Numbered from the stretch's first letter, positions 50,353 through 58,910 are shown. The stretch is DNA of 64,000 nt from Nonomuraea sp. NBC_00507 (GCF_036013525.1 NZ_CP107853.1:7502001-7566000), one strand, 5' to 3'. A program made the numbers and translations. Notes: generated by a model not told the origin, from the sequence alone.

Positions 50353-51504
50353 TCAGCCGATCCATGCAGCGGTGGTGCCGGGTTCGGCGTCCTGGGTGGT
50401 CATGACCTCGGTGGTCATGGAGGTCCAGCGGTCGGCGTGCCGCTTGGTGAGCTCAGCCATGGTGGTGTACTCCAGCTCCTCCAGCGGCAGCCGGTGCGGC
50501 TCGAACGGGCCGTGCCGGCGCAGGTAGTCCATGATCTCGCCGGCCTGGGCGCGCGCCTGGTCGAAGGCCGGATCGACGAATATGTCGCGCGGCCCGATCA
50601 GTTTCCCGTCGTGGATCTGGAAGCCCAGTGCCACCACGCGCGGCGGTCCGTCGAAGCGGGACGGGGTCGCGTGGTCGGTCGAGACCGGCAGGAACGGCGC
50701 GTGGTGCGAGCCGCGCATGCAGCCGGCCACGGTGTACGGGAAGGCGAACGGCTCGAGGGCCTCCCCGACGGCGGGCAGACCGGACTGGCAACGGACGATC
50801 ATGACGGGGTCGTCCTTGCCGACGTACTTGCCGGCGATGAGGGACAGCCTCTGCGTGCTGGTCGCGGCCGCGGTCTCGTCCAGGGTCTTGGAGCGGACGC
50901 TGTGGATGACGTAGCGGGAGGGGGCGCCGATGTACATGAGCATGTCGTACAGCTCGGCCGGGCAGTCGAAGGTGATGTGCTTCTCCTGGTGCAGGTCGTA
51001 GACCTCGAAGGCGAAGCCGGCGTGCATCTTGGTGTCGATGACCAGACCGGCCGTGTTGAACGGGTCAGCGAAGATCTTGTACAGCGGCAGGTTCCATGCG
51101 CCCGGCTCGGTCTTGTCGGCCAGGAAGCAGAGGACGGGTTCGGATGGCCGTTCCTGGAACTCCAGTTCGGCGTAGCCGGGGCCCATGCCCCGCAGGTTGC
51201 CGGAGAAGGCGTCCGACAGCAGGTCCTGGCCCGCGCCGTACAGGCCGAGTTCCTTGGCGATGTACGTGGTGGCCTGGAAGGTGTCCCAGGCGAACGAATG
51301 GATGAGCGCCGAATCGGGGCCGTAGGTGTGGGTCATGATGAGCGAGACGTCGTCGCCGCAGCTGGCGACGTGCCCGTCGATGAGCAGCCCGGATTCGACG
51401 GCCCGGCCGACCTCGCGGCGGGCCTCGGCCATCATGTCCGGGTGGACGGCTCCGTGGCCGACGAATCCCCCGGTGTCGGCCTTGATGATGCTCAAGGTCG
51501 TCAT
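50353..51504 (-). CDS. Bifunctional fructose-1,6-bisphosphate aldolase/phosphatase (archaeal type)
   Basis: A 383-residue type V FBPase. Such enzymes both condense triose phosphates and dephosphorylate the product, making gluconeogenesis one-way. The start MTTLSIIKADTGGFVGHGAV, then LIMTHTYG, HSFAWDTFQATTYIAKELGL, FADPFNTAGLVID, FPYTVAGCMRGSHHAPFLPV and FDGPPRVVALGFQIHDGKL correspond to this family throughout. Length is normal. It is mainly found in archaea and deep or thermophilic bacteria, and its presence in an actinomycete stress island is notable. No partner gene is adjacent. Confidence 0.92.
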   Translation of the reverse strand: MTTLSIIKADTGGFVGHGAVHPDMMAEARREVGRAVESGLLIDGHVASCGDDVSLIMTHTYGPDSALIHSFAWDTFQATTYIAKELGLYGAGQDLLSDAFSGNLRGMGPGYAELEFQERPSEPVLCFLADKTEPGAWNLPLYKIFADPFNTAGLVIDTKMHAGFAFEVYDLHQEKHITFDCPAELYDMLMYIGAPSRYVIHSVRSKTLDETAAATSTQRLSLIAGKYVGKDDPVMIVRCQSGLPAVGEALEPFAFPYTVAGCMRGSHHAPFLPVSTDHATPSRFDGPPRVVALGFQIHDGKLIGPRDIFVDPAFDQARAQAGEIMDYLRRHGPFEPHRLPLEELEYTTMAELTKRHADRWTSMTTEVMTTQDAEPGTTAAWIG

Positions 51505-51953
51505 GGCGATCCCTCCTTCACCTCACGCTTTCGATTTGTGCCGGCTGTCCGGATCCGGGCGGATGCGATAGATCCTGAAGGCCCCGAACACCGGGCCTGC
51601 GCGGCGTGGTAGCGCATAGCACATGAACCCCAGGCCCCGGTGTGGCGAAGAAGCACACGTGGATGCAAGGGCACCACCGCCGTCGTTGACACGCCGTAAC
51701 CTGCTCCCCAGCTCGGGGCAGACAGTACAGATCTCGGCAGCCCCTCTGGCGTATGTGGCAAACCATGGCAGCGACCGCCAGTGCGCCTCTCCTTGTCTAG
51801 ATCCGTGGGCCGTGACGCACCAGAACGGCCCGTACCCGCATCAACAGGACTTTTGGCAATGAAACGCTAAAAATTGAGGCAATAGCACGGACCGCAGATC
51901 GGCAAAATATTATGTTTTGCATTAGAGGCAGAGAATTACTTGTGGAGGCTGTC
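51505..51953. other. Intergenic region with an AT-rich promoter patch
   Basis: 450 bases with no convincing gene. Bases 51855-51930 are much richer in A+T than the rest (AAAATATTATGTTTTGC) and probably hold the promoter of the small gene at 51954. Confidence 0.5.
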
Positions 51954-52112
51954 GTGAGCAGGCTGGTCATTTGGGCTGCATCGCTCCACGACCGGCCGAC
52001 GCGCGCTCAGGTAGATGAAATGCTTGCTGCACTGCGGCTCATGCGTCGTGATCAGGAAGTCAGAAACCTGATCGATGAGTTGCTGGACTACCGGTTGCAA
52101 CTGCCGGACTGA
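51954..52112 (+). CDS. Small protein of unknown function
   Basis: A 52-residue protein, VSRLVIWAASLHDRPTRAQV followed by a helical DEMLAALRLMRRDQEVRNLI. The GTG has a GTGGAGG site, and an AT-rich promoter-like patch lies upstream. The sequence is coherent and amphipathic. Its family is not recognised. It stands alone. Confidence 0.5.
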   Translation: MSRLVIWAASLHDRPTRAQVDEMLAALRLMRRDQEVRNLIDELLDYRLQLPD

Positions 52113-52667
52113 TCGTAGGTCATGACCGATGGCGCGGTCCGATTGGCGGCCGCGGACTCGTCGGCATCAGCCCTCGATCCCAGGGGACGGGTCAGAGGCA
52201 AGATGCGCTAACCGGCGATCGTCGATGAGCGTGAATGGCCGGGCGGGGTGTGCGTGACGACGCTTGAGCCCGCGCCAGGGACGGCCTCCTCTCCGAGGGC
52301 CGCCCCCGGTGTCCCTTTCCTCGGGCCAGGTGCCGAGGAACCCGGCAAGTGCTCTGGGGTTCTGCCCCGCCGCACCTTTTAGCTGATTTGTCCCCGAATC
52401 TCCGAAGATCGACACCTGCTCGTGGGGAAGCGCCGGCGACTGGACCTCTTGCAAGTAGGCACAACGCGAAGAAGCTTCGCCCTTCAGGAGGATGGCCTGC
52501 CCGTGCAAGGCAGCGGCTTCTCAGAAAGACGTAGGCCCGGAGTATGCCTGCTCGCCCACGCGGCAGGGCGCTGAGGTGCCAACAGAACGTCACCGGACGC
52601 CAACCCTACGCGACCATCCGGCGTCTCACACAGTAGGCCACATCACTCCAGACCCGAGGACTCCACG
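52113..52667. other. Intergenic, contains first direct-repeat copy
   Basis: 555 bases without a convincing gene. It contains the 39-base repeat copy at 52404-52442 and GC-rich low-complexity sequence. Confidence 0.5.
52404..52442. repeat. Direct repeat, copy A, upstream of the PASTA gene
   Basis: GAAGATCGACACCTGC, a short variable part, then GGGAAGCGCCGGCGACTG. It matches copy B at 53137-53174 except for about three bases and one gap. The two copies bracket the PASTA lipoprotein gene. Confidence 0.7.
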
Positions 52668-53090
52668 ATGCGCTCCCCCGATTCGACCCTGGCCATCTCC
52701 GCCGTCGTCGCCGCCGCGTGCCTCACCGCTTGCAGCAGCGGGACTTCGCCGACCGCGCCCATCGAGACAGTCACCGCGACCGTTCAAGCCACGCCAACAG
52801 CCAGCAGCAGTCCTGAGGAGACCGACCAGCCCGCGCAAGAAGAGTCCCCGAGCGAGGCCGCGGCAGAGAAGAAGGAACTGCCGGACGTGGTCGGCATGAA
52901 CCTCCAAGAAGGCCAGGACACGCTGCAGGCGGCAGGCTTCTACGTGCTGAACGACAAGGACGCCACCGGGCAGAACCGGCTGCAGGTGCTCGACCGCAAC
53001 TGGGTCGTCACCAAGCAGTCGCCAGCGGCGGGGCGGAAGGTGAGCACGGACACGCTGATCACCCTGTACGCCAAGAAGATCGGCGAATAG
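52668..53090 (+). CDS. PASTA-domain lipoprotein
   Basis: A 140-residue exported lipoprotein. The signal peptide ends in the lipobox LTAC (ISAVVAAACLTACSSG), followed by a Thr/Ser/Glu-rich linker of about 40 residues. One PASTA domain fills the C terminus (LPDVVGMNLQEGQDTLQAAG, VVTKQSPAAGRKVSTDTLIT). PASTA domains bind peptidoglycan fragments, so it probably contacts the wall. The gene stands between two near-identical direct repeats. Confidence 0.85.
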   Translation: MRSPDSTLAISAVVAAACLTACSSGTSPTAPIETVTATVQATPTASSSPEETDQPAQEESPSEAAAEKKELPDVVGMNLQEGQDTLQAAGFYVLNDKDATGQNRLQVLDRNWVVTKQSPAAGRKVSTDTLITLYAKKIGE

Positions 53091-53136
53091 AACAGACCCC
53101 GCTCGCCTGGCTGGAACAAGGAGCCATTGACCTCAA

Positions 53137-53174
53137 GAAGATCGACACCTGCAGCTGGGAAGCGCCGGCGACTG
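53137..53174. repeat. Direct repeat, copy B, downstream of the PASTA gene
   Basis: GAAGATCGACACCTGC, AGC, then TGGGAAGCGCCGGCGACTG. In the plus strand this copy sits in a coding-like stretch ending IDLKKIDTCSWEAPATEV and a stop at about 53181. Copy A encodes a shifted version (KIDTCSW then out of frame), so both may be pieces of the same lost gene. Confidence 0.7.
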
Positions 53175-53182
53175 AGGTCTAA

Positions 53183-53285
53183 GAGCTGTTTCTTGGATCA
53201 GGTACGAAGCTAGGTGGCCAAAGCTACGACCGCGACCGTTCCCAGGAAGATATAGGCGCGCCTCCACCAGCTCGTAGAGCGGTTC
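53183..53285 (-). mobile_element. Insertion-sequence end with transposase 3' remnant
   Basis: The 19-base GAGCTGTTTCTTGGATCAG (53183-53201) recurs inverted at 55669-55687, as terminal repeats do. Next to it, on the minus strand, a short coding piece RRAYIFLGTVAVVALAT looks like the C terminus of an IS transposase of the kind seen in Streptomyces-type elements. The rest of the transposase is missing. Confidence 0.5.
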
Positions 53286-53685
53286 AGGGCTGTGCCAGGC
53301 ACGTCGCGCCGGCGATTCCCACGGAGAGTTCCTTGCCGGATCTGCCCTGCACGCTGATGGAGTTGGTGTCGCCGGAGTAGGCCACCTCGGCTGCTGCGTC
53401 GCAGATCTTCTTGGCGGTGTTTGACTCCTCGTCGCCGAGGGTGGTCTCGATCGAGACCAGCGTGCACTGGCCCTGCATGGTGACCGAGCGGATGTCGGGC
53501 TGCTGCGCGTGCTGCTTGACCTTGTCGGCGGTGTCGCCGCAGGAGTCCTGGGCGGGTGCCGCCGTTGCGCTCTGGCCGTCCCCGGGTGGTGGGCTCGGCG
53601 AGGACGGGCCGGCTCCGGCCTGGCCGCAGCCAGAGGAGATGAGCAGAGCGATGGCCAGCAGGACGGTCCTGGAGATCCTTGCCAT
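53284..53685 (-). CDS. Small lipoprotein of unknown function
   Basis: A 133-residue lipoprotein. The signal peptide is ISRTVLLAIALLISSGCGQ with lipobox SSGC. A Ser/Pro/Gly linker precedes a compact domain with four cysteines (QDSCGDTADKVKQHA, MQGQCTLVSIETTLGD, AKKICDAAAEVAYSGD, GIAGATCLAQP), probably two disulfides. The ATG shares a base with the stop of the upstream gene (TGATG). The family is not recognised. Confidence 0.75.
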   Translation of the reverse strand: MARISRTVLLAIALLISSGCGQAGAGPSSPSPPPGDGQSATAAPAQDSCGDTADKVKQHAQQPDIRSVTMQGQCTLVSIETTLGDEESNTAKKICDAAAEVAYSGDTNSISVQGRSGKELSVGIAGATCLAQP

Positions 53686-54278
53686 CAGGCGGTCACCGAG
53701 AGGGTCCAGCCCTGCTTGCAGCTGGAGCTGAAGGTTCCGTCGTCGCAGCCTTCGACGATGAAGCGGTAGCCGCTGGTGGTCATCACGCGGACCCGCATCC
53801 GGCCGCTGGTGCCTCCGCCGATGTCTCGCTGGGTTCCGGCTCTGTCCGCGGCGCTGGTCCAGCGGACGAGGAAGCGGTCGTAGGAGCGGGGGGCGGTCGT
53901 GCGCCAGTCGACGTAGGCGTATCCGCCGATCGACCAGGCCGACACCACCATCTTGGGCCCTTGCCGGGGTGACCAGACCATCTGCCCGCGCAGGAAGTTC
54001 TGCCGGCGTCCGGCCCAGACGCCGTCCAGGTAGACGTCCACCTCGGAGGTGTGCGGGCAGCCCAGCGCGCTGTTCTCGCCGCCGAGTTCGCTCCACCGCG
54101 CGCCGATCAGGCCATGGGGCTGGATGCGGCAGGCGCTGGTGATGGCCGCCGTGGTGGTGTCGGCATGGGCGGGGACACCGGCGCCCAGCGTCGCGGCCAG
54201 CGCGAGCGGGGTGCTGACCGATAGTGCGCGGCATAAGGCCATTGCTGTGGAGGTACGGCTGCTGCCAACACTTGCCAT
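53685..54278 (-). CDS. Secreted protein with LGFP-like segment
   Basis: A 197-residue exported protein. A signal peptide covers about 1-39 (CRALSVSTPLALAATLGAGV, then PAHA). The mature part includes an LGFP-like repeat (ARWSELGGENSALGCPHTSE) and VDWRTTAPRSYDRFLVRW, ending SSSCKQGWTLSVTA. LGFP repeats are linked to cell-wall or arabinogalactan binding. It is coupled to the downstream lipoprotein gene. The start codon has a weak ribosome site; ATG 54242 is an alternative. Confidence 0.7.
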   Translation of the reverse strand: MASVGSSRTSTAMALCRALSVSTPLALAATLGAGVPAHADTTTAAITSACRIQPHGLIGARWSELGGENSALGCPHTSEVDVYLDGVWAGRRQNFLRGQMVWSPRQGPKMVVSAWSIGGYAYVDWRTTAPRSYDRFLVRWTSAADRAGTQRDIGGGTSGRMRVRVMTTSGYRFIVEGCDDGTFSSSCKQGWTLSVTA

Positions 54279-54599
54279 GATGCGATCGTCTCGATTCTGG
54301 TGGTGTGGTGAGGTCTCTTCAGGGCGCGCCGAGCGCGCGGCACCCCCGTGATCGAGCGCAGGAACGCACTGTCAGGGGCTCCGCGGTGAAGGGCTCAGTG
54401 CTGCCGGCATCCCGGCGAGGGCCCGGGGAGGGGCGGATGGGAGTGGGATCGGCTGGCCGGCTGGCTTGCGTCTGCCGTTGCTTGATCTGCCGATCGATGT
54501 CAGGGCGACGATGTCAACGATGGGCGGGGCACGTGATGAGCCGGTGGGGACGCTGTCGAGTCCACGCGAGAGGCCGCGATCCGCGTGACCTGGTTCTGA
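54279..54599. other. Intergenic, no gene seen
   Basis: About 320 GC-rich bases between a secreted-protein start and the end of the cupin gene. Nothing protein-like or clearly regulatory was found. Confidence 0.5.
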
Positions 54600-54950
54600 T
54601 CAGGTGGTACTGGGCCCCAGTAGGCTGGCAGGCGTTGGCGAGCCGCTGCCGAGTGGTTCCTTCAGCTCAACGAAGATCGTGTGTGTGTCGGTGTCGCCGA
54701 TGTTCTCGCCGGAATGCTCCTGAGCGCCGACCCATCGCACCTGCCCGGCTTGGAGTTCGACATCTACCTGCCGGGCGCCGGCCGCGACCCTTCTCTTGAA
54801 GGAACTCAGCGTGTACATGACGCTGTCGGGATGCCGATGGGGTGTGGTCTTGTCGCCCGGCTTGTCCTTGTACTCCAGGACACGGATGCGCTCGTTCTCG
54901 AAGATCAGTTTATAGAGGTCGGGATTGGTTGTGGTGGGATCGTGGTCCAT
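54600..54950 (-). CDS. Small cupin-domain protein
   Basis: A 116-residue single-domain cupin (MDHDPTTTNPDLYKLIFENE, then VLEYKDKPGDKTTPHRHPDS with metal-ligand-type histidines, and QVRWVGAQEHSGENIGDTDT). It resembles small cytoplasmic cupins of unknown substrate. It is divergent from a TetR gene with a perfect operator palindrome between them, so it is probably the regulated gene. Confidence 0.8.
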   Translation of the reverse strand: MDHDPTTTNPDLYKLIFENERIRVLEYKDKPGDKTTPHRHPDSVMYTLSSFKRRVAAGARQVDVELQAGQVRWVGAQEHSGENIGDTDTHTIFVELKEPLGSGSPTPASLLGPSTT

Positions 54951-54993
54951 GAGCGCATCACCCGGTCTGCTTCGTCAGAGCACTGACGCCGAT

Positions 54994-55011
54994 ATGGGAC
55001 TCAAGTCCCAT
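54994..55011. promoter_or_regulatory. TetR-type operator palindrome
   Basis: ATGGGACT-CA-AGTCCCAT is an exact 8-bp inverted repeat in the 75-base region between the cupin and TetR genes; an extra TGGGAC half-site follows at 55011-55016. Confidence 0.7.
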
Positions 55012-55025
55012 GGGACGAAGATACC

Positions 55026-55691
55026 ATGATGGGCATGTCAGTACCATATGAGTTGGGTGGCCGTCATCAGCAGAAGGCTCGCACGCGTCAAGCGCTCATC
55101 TCGGCCACGCGCGAGCTGCTGAAGCAAGGCGCCATCCCCACCGTGGAGCAGGCCGCAGCCGCAGCAGGGATCTCCCGGACGACGGCATACCGGTACTTCC
55201 CCAATCAGCGCACGCTGCTGCTTGCCGCACATCCCGAGACCCAGCAGCAGTCACTGCTGCCCGAGCATGCGCCCAGCGATCCGCAGGCCCGGCTCGACCT
55301 GGTCATGGAGGCTTTCACCCGGATAACTGTCGAGTGGGAACCACAACTGCGCACGTCGCTGCGCCTGTCGCTGGAACCCGTCCCCGACACCGACCGGCCG
55401 GTTCTCCGCGGAGGGCGAGCCATCGGCTGGATCGAGGACGCCTTGGCGCCGCTACGCGAGACCAACCCCGAGATCGACGTGCATCGGCTCGCCATGGCGA
55501 TCCGATCCGCCAGCGGCATCGAAGCGCTGATATGGCTCACCGACATCGCCGGCCTCTCCCGTGAGGAGGCGGTGGAAACCATGCGCTGGTCGGCCCGCGC
55601 CCTACTGCGAGCGGCGCTCGCCGGCGCGGCACCCGCACAGTCGCTGCCATGCTCATCCGGCTCCGATGCTGATCCAAGAAACAGCTCATAG
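55026..55691 (+). CDS. TetR-family regulator with altered C terminus
   Basis: A 221-residue repressor. The TetR helix-turn-helix is RTRQALISATRELLKQGAIP, then QAAAAAGISRTTAYRYFPNQ. The ligand domain is of usual size. The last residues (ADPRNSS) are read from the 19-base inverted repeat at 55669-55687, so the original C terminus may have been replaced by an insertion-sequence end. It probably controls the divergent cupin gene. Starts at 55026 and 55035 are both possible. Confidence 0.82.
   Translation: MMGMSVPYELGGRHQQKARTRQALISATRELLKQGAIPTVEQAAAAAGISRTTAYRYFPNQRTLLLAAHPETQQQSLLPEHAPSDPQARLDLVMEAFTRITVEWEPQLRTSLRLSLEPVPDTDRPVLRGGRAIGWIEDALAPLRETNPEIDVHRLAMAIRSASGIEALIWLTDIAGLSREEAVETMRWSARALLRAALAGAAPAQSLPCSSGSDADPRNSS
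55669..55687. repeat. Right copy of the 19-base inverted repeat
   Basis: CTGATCCAAGAAACAGCTC is the exact reverse complement of 53183-53201. The flanking bases do not match, as expected for the two ends of one element. Confidence 0.75.
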
Positions 55692-55882
55692 GGGTGGCGT
55701 GGCGACCCTCGGCCTTCGGGTTAATCGGCATCGACGGGGCGCTCTGCTGTTGACGGTCTATGCCCATCTCATGGCGACGTCTGCAGCGGATGCGGCGGGC
55801 CGTCGATGCGGCGCTGCGACGGCCCGCCATCTCGCCGGACGGCCCACAGGCGGCCCAGGAGATCATTTCGGGTTTGGTGAGC

Positions 55883-57715
55883 TCACCTCACGTAAATGTT
55901 TGGCCTGGGTGGTGTGGGCATGCGGTCGCCGATGAAGAAGCTCGTGTGCGGCGGCTGGTTGTAGGCGGTGTTCTGCCAGGCGATGGAGACCCGGTAGAGG
56001 GGGTCGTGCATCAGGGTGTAGATGCGGCGGTCGGTCGGCGTGGGCGTGGCGTAGACGCGCAGCGCGCGGTTGTCGCTGGTGGGCCAGACGACCTCCTCGC
56101 GCCAGTCGCCGAACAGGTCTCCCGACAGCGACGGCGTGGCCTTGGTGCCGTTGTTGGAGTGCACGCCCGACGCGGTCAGCAGGCGGGTGTCGGCGCTGGT
56201 GCCGTACTTGTCGATCCTGGTCTGGTCGAGCAGTTCCCGGACGGGGTCGCCGTCCCACCAGGCGAGGAAGTTGATGGAGGAGGGCTTGCGGCCGGCGGTA
56301 TTGCCGGTGACGCTGCGCAGGTTCGCGTCCGCGGCCGACCAGAACTCGCTCGCGACCCTGACGGTCGAGATGTCGCCCGCCACGCCGCGGCCGTTGTCGC
56401 TGCCGGTCGGGGTGGACCACAGGATCTGGCCGTTGCGCGGGTCGATGTAGAGGGAGCCGGGCTGAGAGGTGGACTCGCTGACCTTGAAGTACTCCAGCCC
56501 GGCCCGGGCCGGGTCGAAGTCGCCCAGATGCTGGGCGTCGCCGTGGCCGGTACGCGTGGTCCACATGCCGGTGCCGTTGTCGTTCACGGCCATGGCCCCG
56601 TACACGATCTCGTCGCGGCCGTCGGCGTCGATGTCGCCGACGGACAGGCTGTGGCTGCCCTGGCCGGCCCACTGCGAGCCGGCGGAGTTGCTGTCGAAGG
56701 TCCACCGCTTGGTCAGCGTGCCGTTGCGGAAGTCCCAGGCGGCGATCACCGAGCGGGTGTAGTAGCCGCGGGCCATGATCAGCGATGGGCGCTCGCCGTC
56801 CAGGTACGCCGTGCCGGCCAGGAAGCGGTCCACCCGGTTGCCGTAGTTGTCGCCCCAGGAGGAGACCGTGCCGCGCGGCGGGTCGTAGCCGACCGTGGAC
56901 ATCGCGGCGCCGGTCAGGCCGTTGAACATGGTCAGGTACTCAGGGCCGGCCAGGATATAGCCGCTGGAGTTGCGGTGATCGGCGCTCGAACTGCCGATGA
57001 CCGTGCCGGCGCCGTCCCTGGTGCCGTCGGCGGTCTTCATCGCGACCTCCGCCCGGCCGTCGCCGTCGTAGTCGTACACCTGGAACTGGGTGTAGTGCGC
57101 GCCGGCGCGGATGTTGCGGCCCAGGTCGATGCGCCACAGGCGGGTGCCGTTGAGCCGGTAGGCGTCGACGTACACGTTGCCGGTGTAGCCGGACTGGGAG
57201 TTGTCCTTGGCGTTGGAGGGGTCCCATTTCAGGACGAACTCATACTCCCCGTCGCCGTCGAGGTCGCCCACACTGGCGTCGTTGGCGCTGTAGGTGTACG
57301 CGACCCCGTCCGGCGTCGTGCCGCCCGAGGGCGGCTGGATCGGCACGTCGAGGTAGGAGCCGCCGGTGAAGCGGAGCGAGGCGGGTGAGGCGGCCTGCTC
57401 GACGCCGCCGACCACCGCCCGGACCGTGTACGAGGCCTCGGCCGCGGCGCCGTTGTCGAGGTAGTTGGTGGACGTGGTGAGTCCGGTGGCGACCCTGGTG
57501 GAGCCGCGGTACAGGTTGAACGAGACGCCGTCGGGGTCGGTGCCGAGCAGCCGCCAGGAGACGAGGTTGCCTGAGCCCGACCGCACGCTGATCAGCCCGC
57601 GGTCGAGGTCCTCCATCTGCTTGGTGGGCGGGGCCGCATGAGCGGGGGCTGCGGTCGTGGCGGTCGCCGCTGCGAGGGCGAGCACGACGGCCGCGCCGGC
57701 CTTTCTTAAGCGCAT
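55883..57715 (-). CDS. Rhamnogalacturonan lyase, PL11
   Basis: A 610-residue secreted lyase that cleaves the rhamnogalacturonan I backbone of pectin by beta-elimination. A signal peptide covers residues 1-27. The N-terminal domain (MEDLDRGLISVRSGSGNLVS, then WRLLGTDPDGVSFNLYRG) is followed by the calcium-rich beta-propeller with repeated DxDGDG-type loops (VGDLDGDGEYEFVLKWDPS, DYDGDGRAEVAMKTADG, VGDIDADGRDEIVYGAM). The C terminus PPHTSFFIGDRMPTPPRPNI is typical. Length matches PL11 without an extra binding module. A LacI-type operator lies just upstream. Confidence 0.93.
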   Translation of the reverse strand: MRLRKAGAAVVLALAAATATTAAPAHAAPPTKQMEDLDRGLISVRSGSGNLVSWRLLGTDPDGVSFNLYRGSTRVATGLTTSTNYLDNGAAAEASYTVRAVVGGVEQAASPASLRFTGGSYLDVPIQPPSGGTTPDGVAYTYSANDASVGDLDGDGEYEFVLKWDPSNAKDNSQSGYTGNVYVDAYRLNGTRLWRIDLGRNIRAGAHYTQFQVYDYDGDGRAEVAMKTADGTRDGAGTVIGSSSADHRNSSGYILAGPEYLTMFNGLTGAAMSTVGYDPPRGTVSSWGDNYGNRVDRFLAGTAYLDGERPSLIMARGYYTRSVIAAWDFRNGTLTKRWTFDSNSAGSQWAGQGSHSLSVGDIDADGRDEIVYGAMAVNDNGTGMWTTRTGHGDAQHLGDFDPARAGLEYFKVSESTSQPGSLYIDPRNGQILWSTPTGSDNGRGVAGDISTVRVASEFWSAADANLRSVTGNTAGRKPSSINFLAWWDGDPVRELLDQTRIDKYGTSADTRLLTASGVHSNNGTKATPSLSGDLFGDWREEVVWPTSDNRALRVYATPTPTDRRIYTLMHDPLYRVSIAWQNTAYNQPPHTSFFIGDRMPTPPRPNIYVR

Positions 57716-57735
57716 CGCGTGATCCTCTCCTAGGT

Positions 57736-57804
57736 GGTAAGCGCTTTCCCGGCGGGCAAAAAGAAAGTTTCATGGGGTCGGATGGACGGGTGTTAGCGTT
57801 AACG
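57736..57804 (-). promoter_or_regulatory. LacI-type operators before the pectin lyase
   Basis: GGTAAGCGCTTTCC (57736-57749) has the AGCGCT core and near-symmetric arms of LacI-family sites. CGTTAACG (57797-57804), inside GTTAGCGTTAACG, is a second perfect palindrome. The first lies about 20 bases before the lyase start. Confidence 0.6.
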
Positions 57805-58025
57805 TCGCTGCCCCGACGCCTCGGAGGCGGGGTTGACCTGCGGGGACGGTCATGTGGCCTCCTCATCGGCGACGGGGTTTCGGGCAGCCGGGGCTCGGCG
57901 TATTAAAGCCCTCCTCACTCCCGGGCCGCAAGCGTCTGTGAAGACGAGGCGGGAGGGTTGCCTTGACGCCGGTGGCAGGGTTCTAGCGTGGTCGGGACCT
58001 GACTGCCGGACCGCCGGAGGCGCGC

Positions 58026-58910
58026 ATGAGGATGACGTTCGGGACGACCTACAACACGGCCCACTTCGGCGCCGACCCCGAGGGGATCGTGGAGTTCGCC
58101 CGGCATGCCGAGGAGTGCGGCTTCGAGTCGCTGTACCTGCCCGAGCACGTGGTCCTGTATGCGGGTGCCAAGGTCGGGCCCTTCGTGCTCCCGCCCTCGC
58201 TGCCGTACGTGGATCCGCTCGACTGCCTGAGCTTCGTCGCCGCGGCCACCCGGCGGATCCTGCTCGGGACGGCGGTGCTGCTGCTGCCGTACCACCATCC
58301 GGTGACCCTCGCCAAGCGCCTGGCCACCGTCGACGTTCTGTCCAAGGGGCGGATGCGGCTGCTGACCGTGGGGCTGGGCGCCCTGCCGGGGGAGGCCCGG
58401 GCGGTGGGGGTGGATTTCGCCACGCGGGGGCGGCGCGCCGACGAGGCGATCGACGTGCTGCGGCTGCTGTGGGGCGGCGGCGAGGACGGCGTGGGCTTCG
58501 CGGGGGAGTTCTTCGCCTTCGACGACCTGTGCAGCTTCCCCAAGCCGCACGGGGTCGCCCGGTTGCCGATCCATGTCGGCGGATCGAGCCGGGCGGCGGC
58601 GCGCCGTGCCGGGAGCCGCGGCGACGGCTACTTTCCCGGCGGGGCGCTGGACGCCAGGGAACGGGCCGCGCAGTGGGAGCTCGCCCGGTCGGCCGCCGTC
58701 GAGGCCGGGCGGGATCCGCAGGCGCTGGAGTACACGCGGTGGGGGGCGATCGACATGACCGAGGAGGATGTCGAGAGGCTGGCGGGGCAGGGCGTGACCC
58801 GGATCGTGGTGAGTCCTGCCGCCGCGGAGCCGCAGGCGCGACGTGATGAGCTGTCGGCGTTCGCCGAACGATTCGGCCTACGCGCCGCCGCCGCGGCCGT
58901 CACCGGGTGA
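58026..58910 (+). CDS. LLM-class F420-dependent oxidoreductase (TIGR03619-like)
   Basis: A 294-residue luciferase-like protein. MRMTFGTTYNTAHFGADPEG, ARHAEECGFESLYLPEHVVL, LLLPYHHPVTLAKRLATVDV and RMRLLTVGLGALPGEARAVG are typical of actinobacterial F420 oxidoreductases. The substrate is unknown. A GGAGG site precedes the ATG. It is followed 108 bases later by an acyl-CoA-ligase-like gene; a functional link is possible but not shown. Confidence 0.82.
   Translation: MRMTFGTTYNTAHFGADPEGIVEFARHAEECGFESLYLPEHVVLYAGAKVGPFVLPPSLPYVDPLDCLSFVAAATRRILLGTAVLLLPYHHPVTLAKRLATVDVLSKGRMRLLTVGLGALPGEARAVGVDFATRGRRADEAIDVLRLLWGGGEDGVGFAGEFFAFDDLCSFPKPHGVARLPIHVGGSSRAAARRAGSRGDGYFPGGALDARERAAQWELARSAAVEAGRDPQALEYTRWGAIDMTEEDVERLAGQGVTRIVVSPAAAEPQARRDELSAFAERFGLRAAAAAVTG

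Noticed and set aside
55760..57388. 542-codon plus-strand frame over the rhamnogalacturonan lyase
   Set aside because: It is a shadow of the lyase, with Val/Ala/Gly repeats and no domain.
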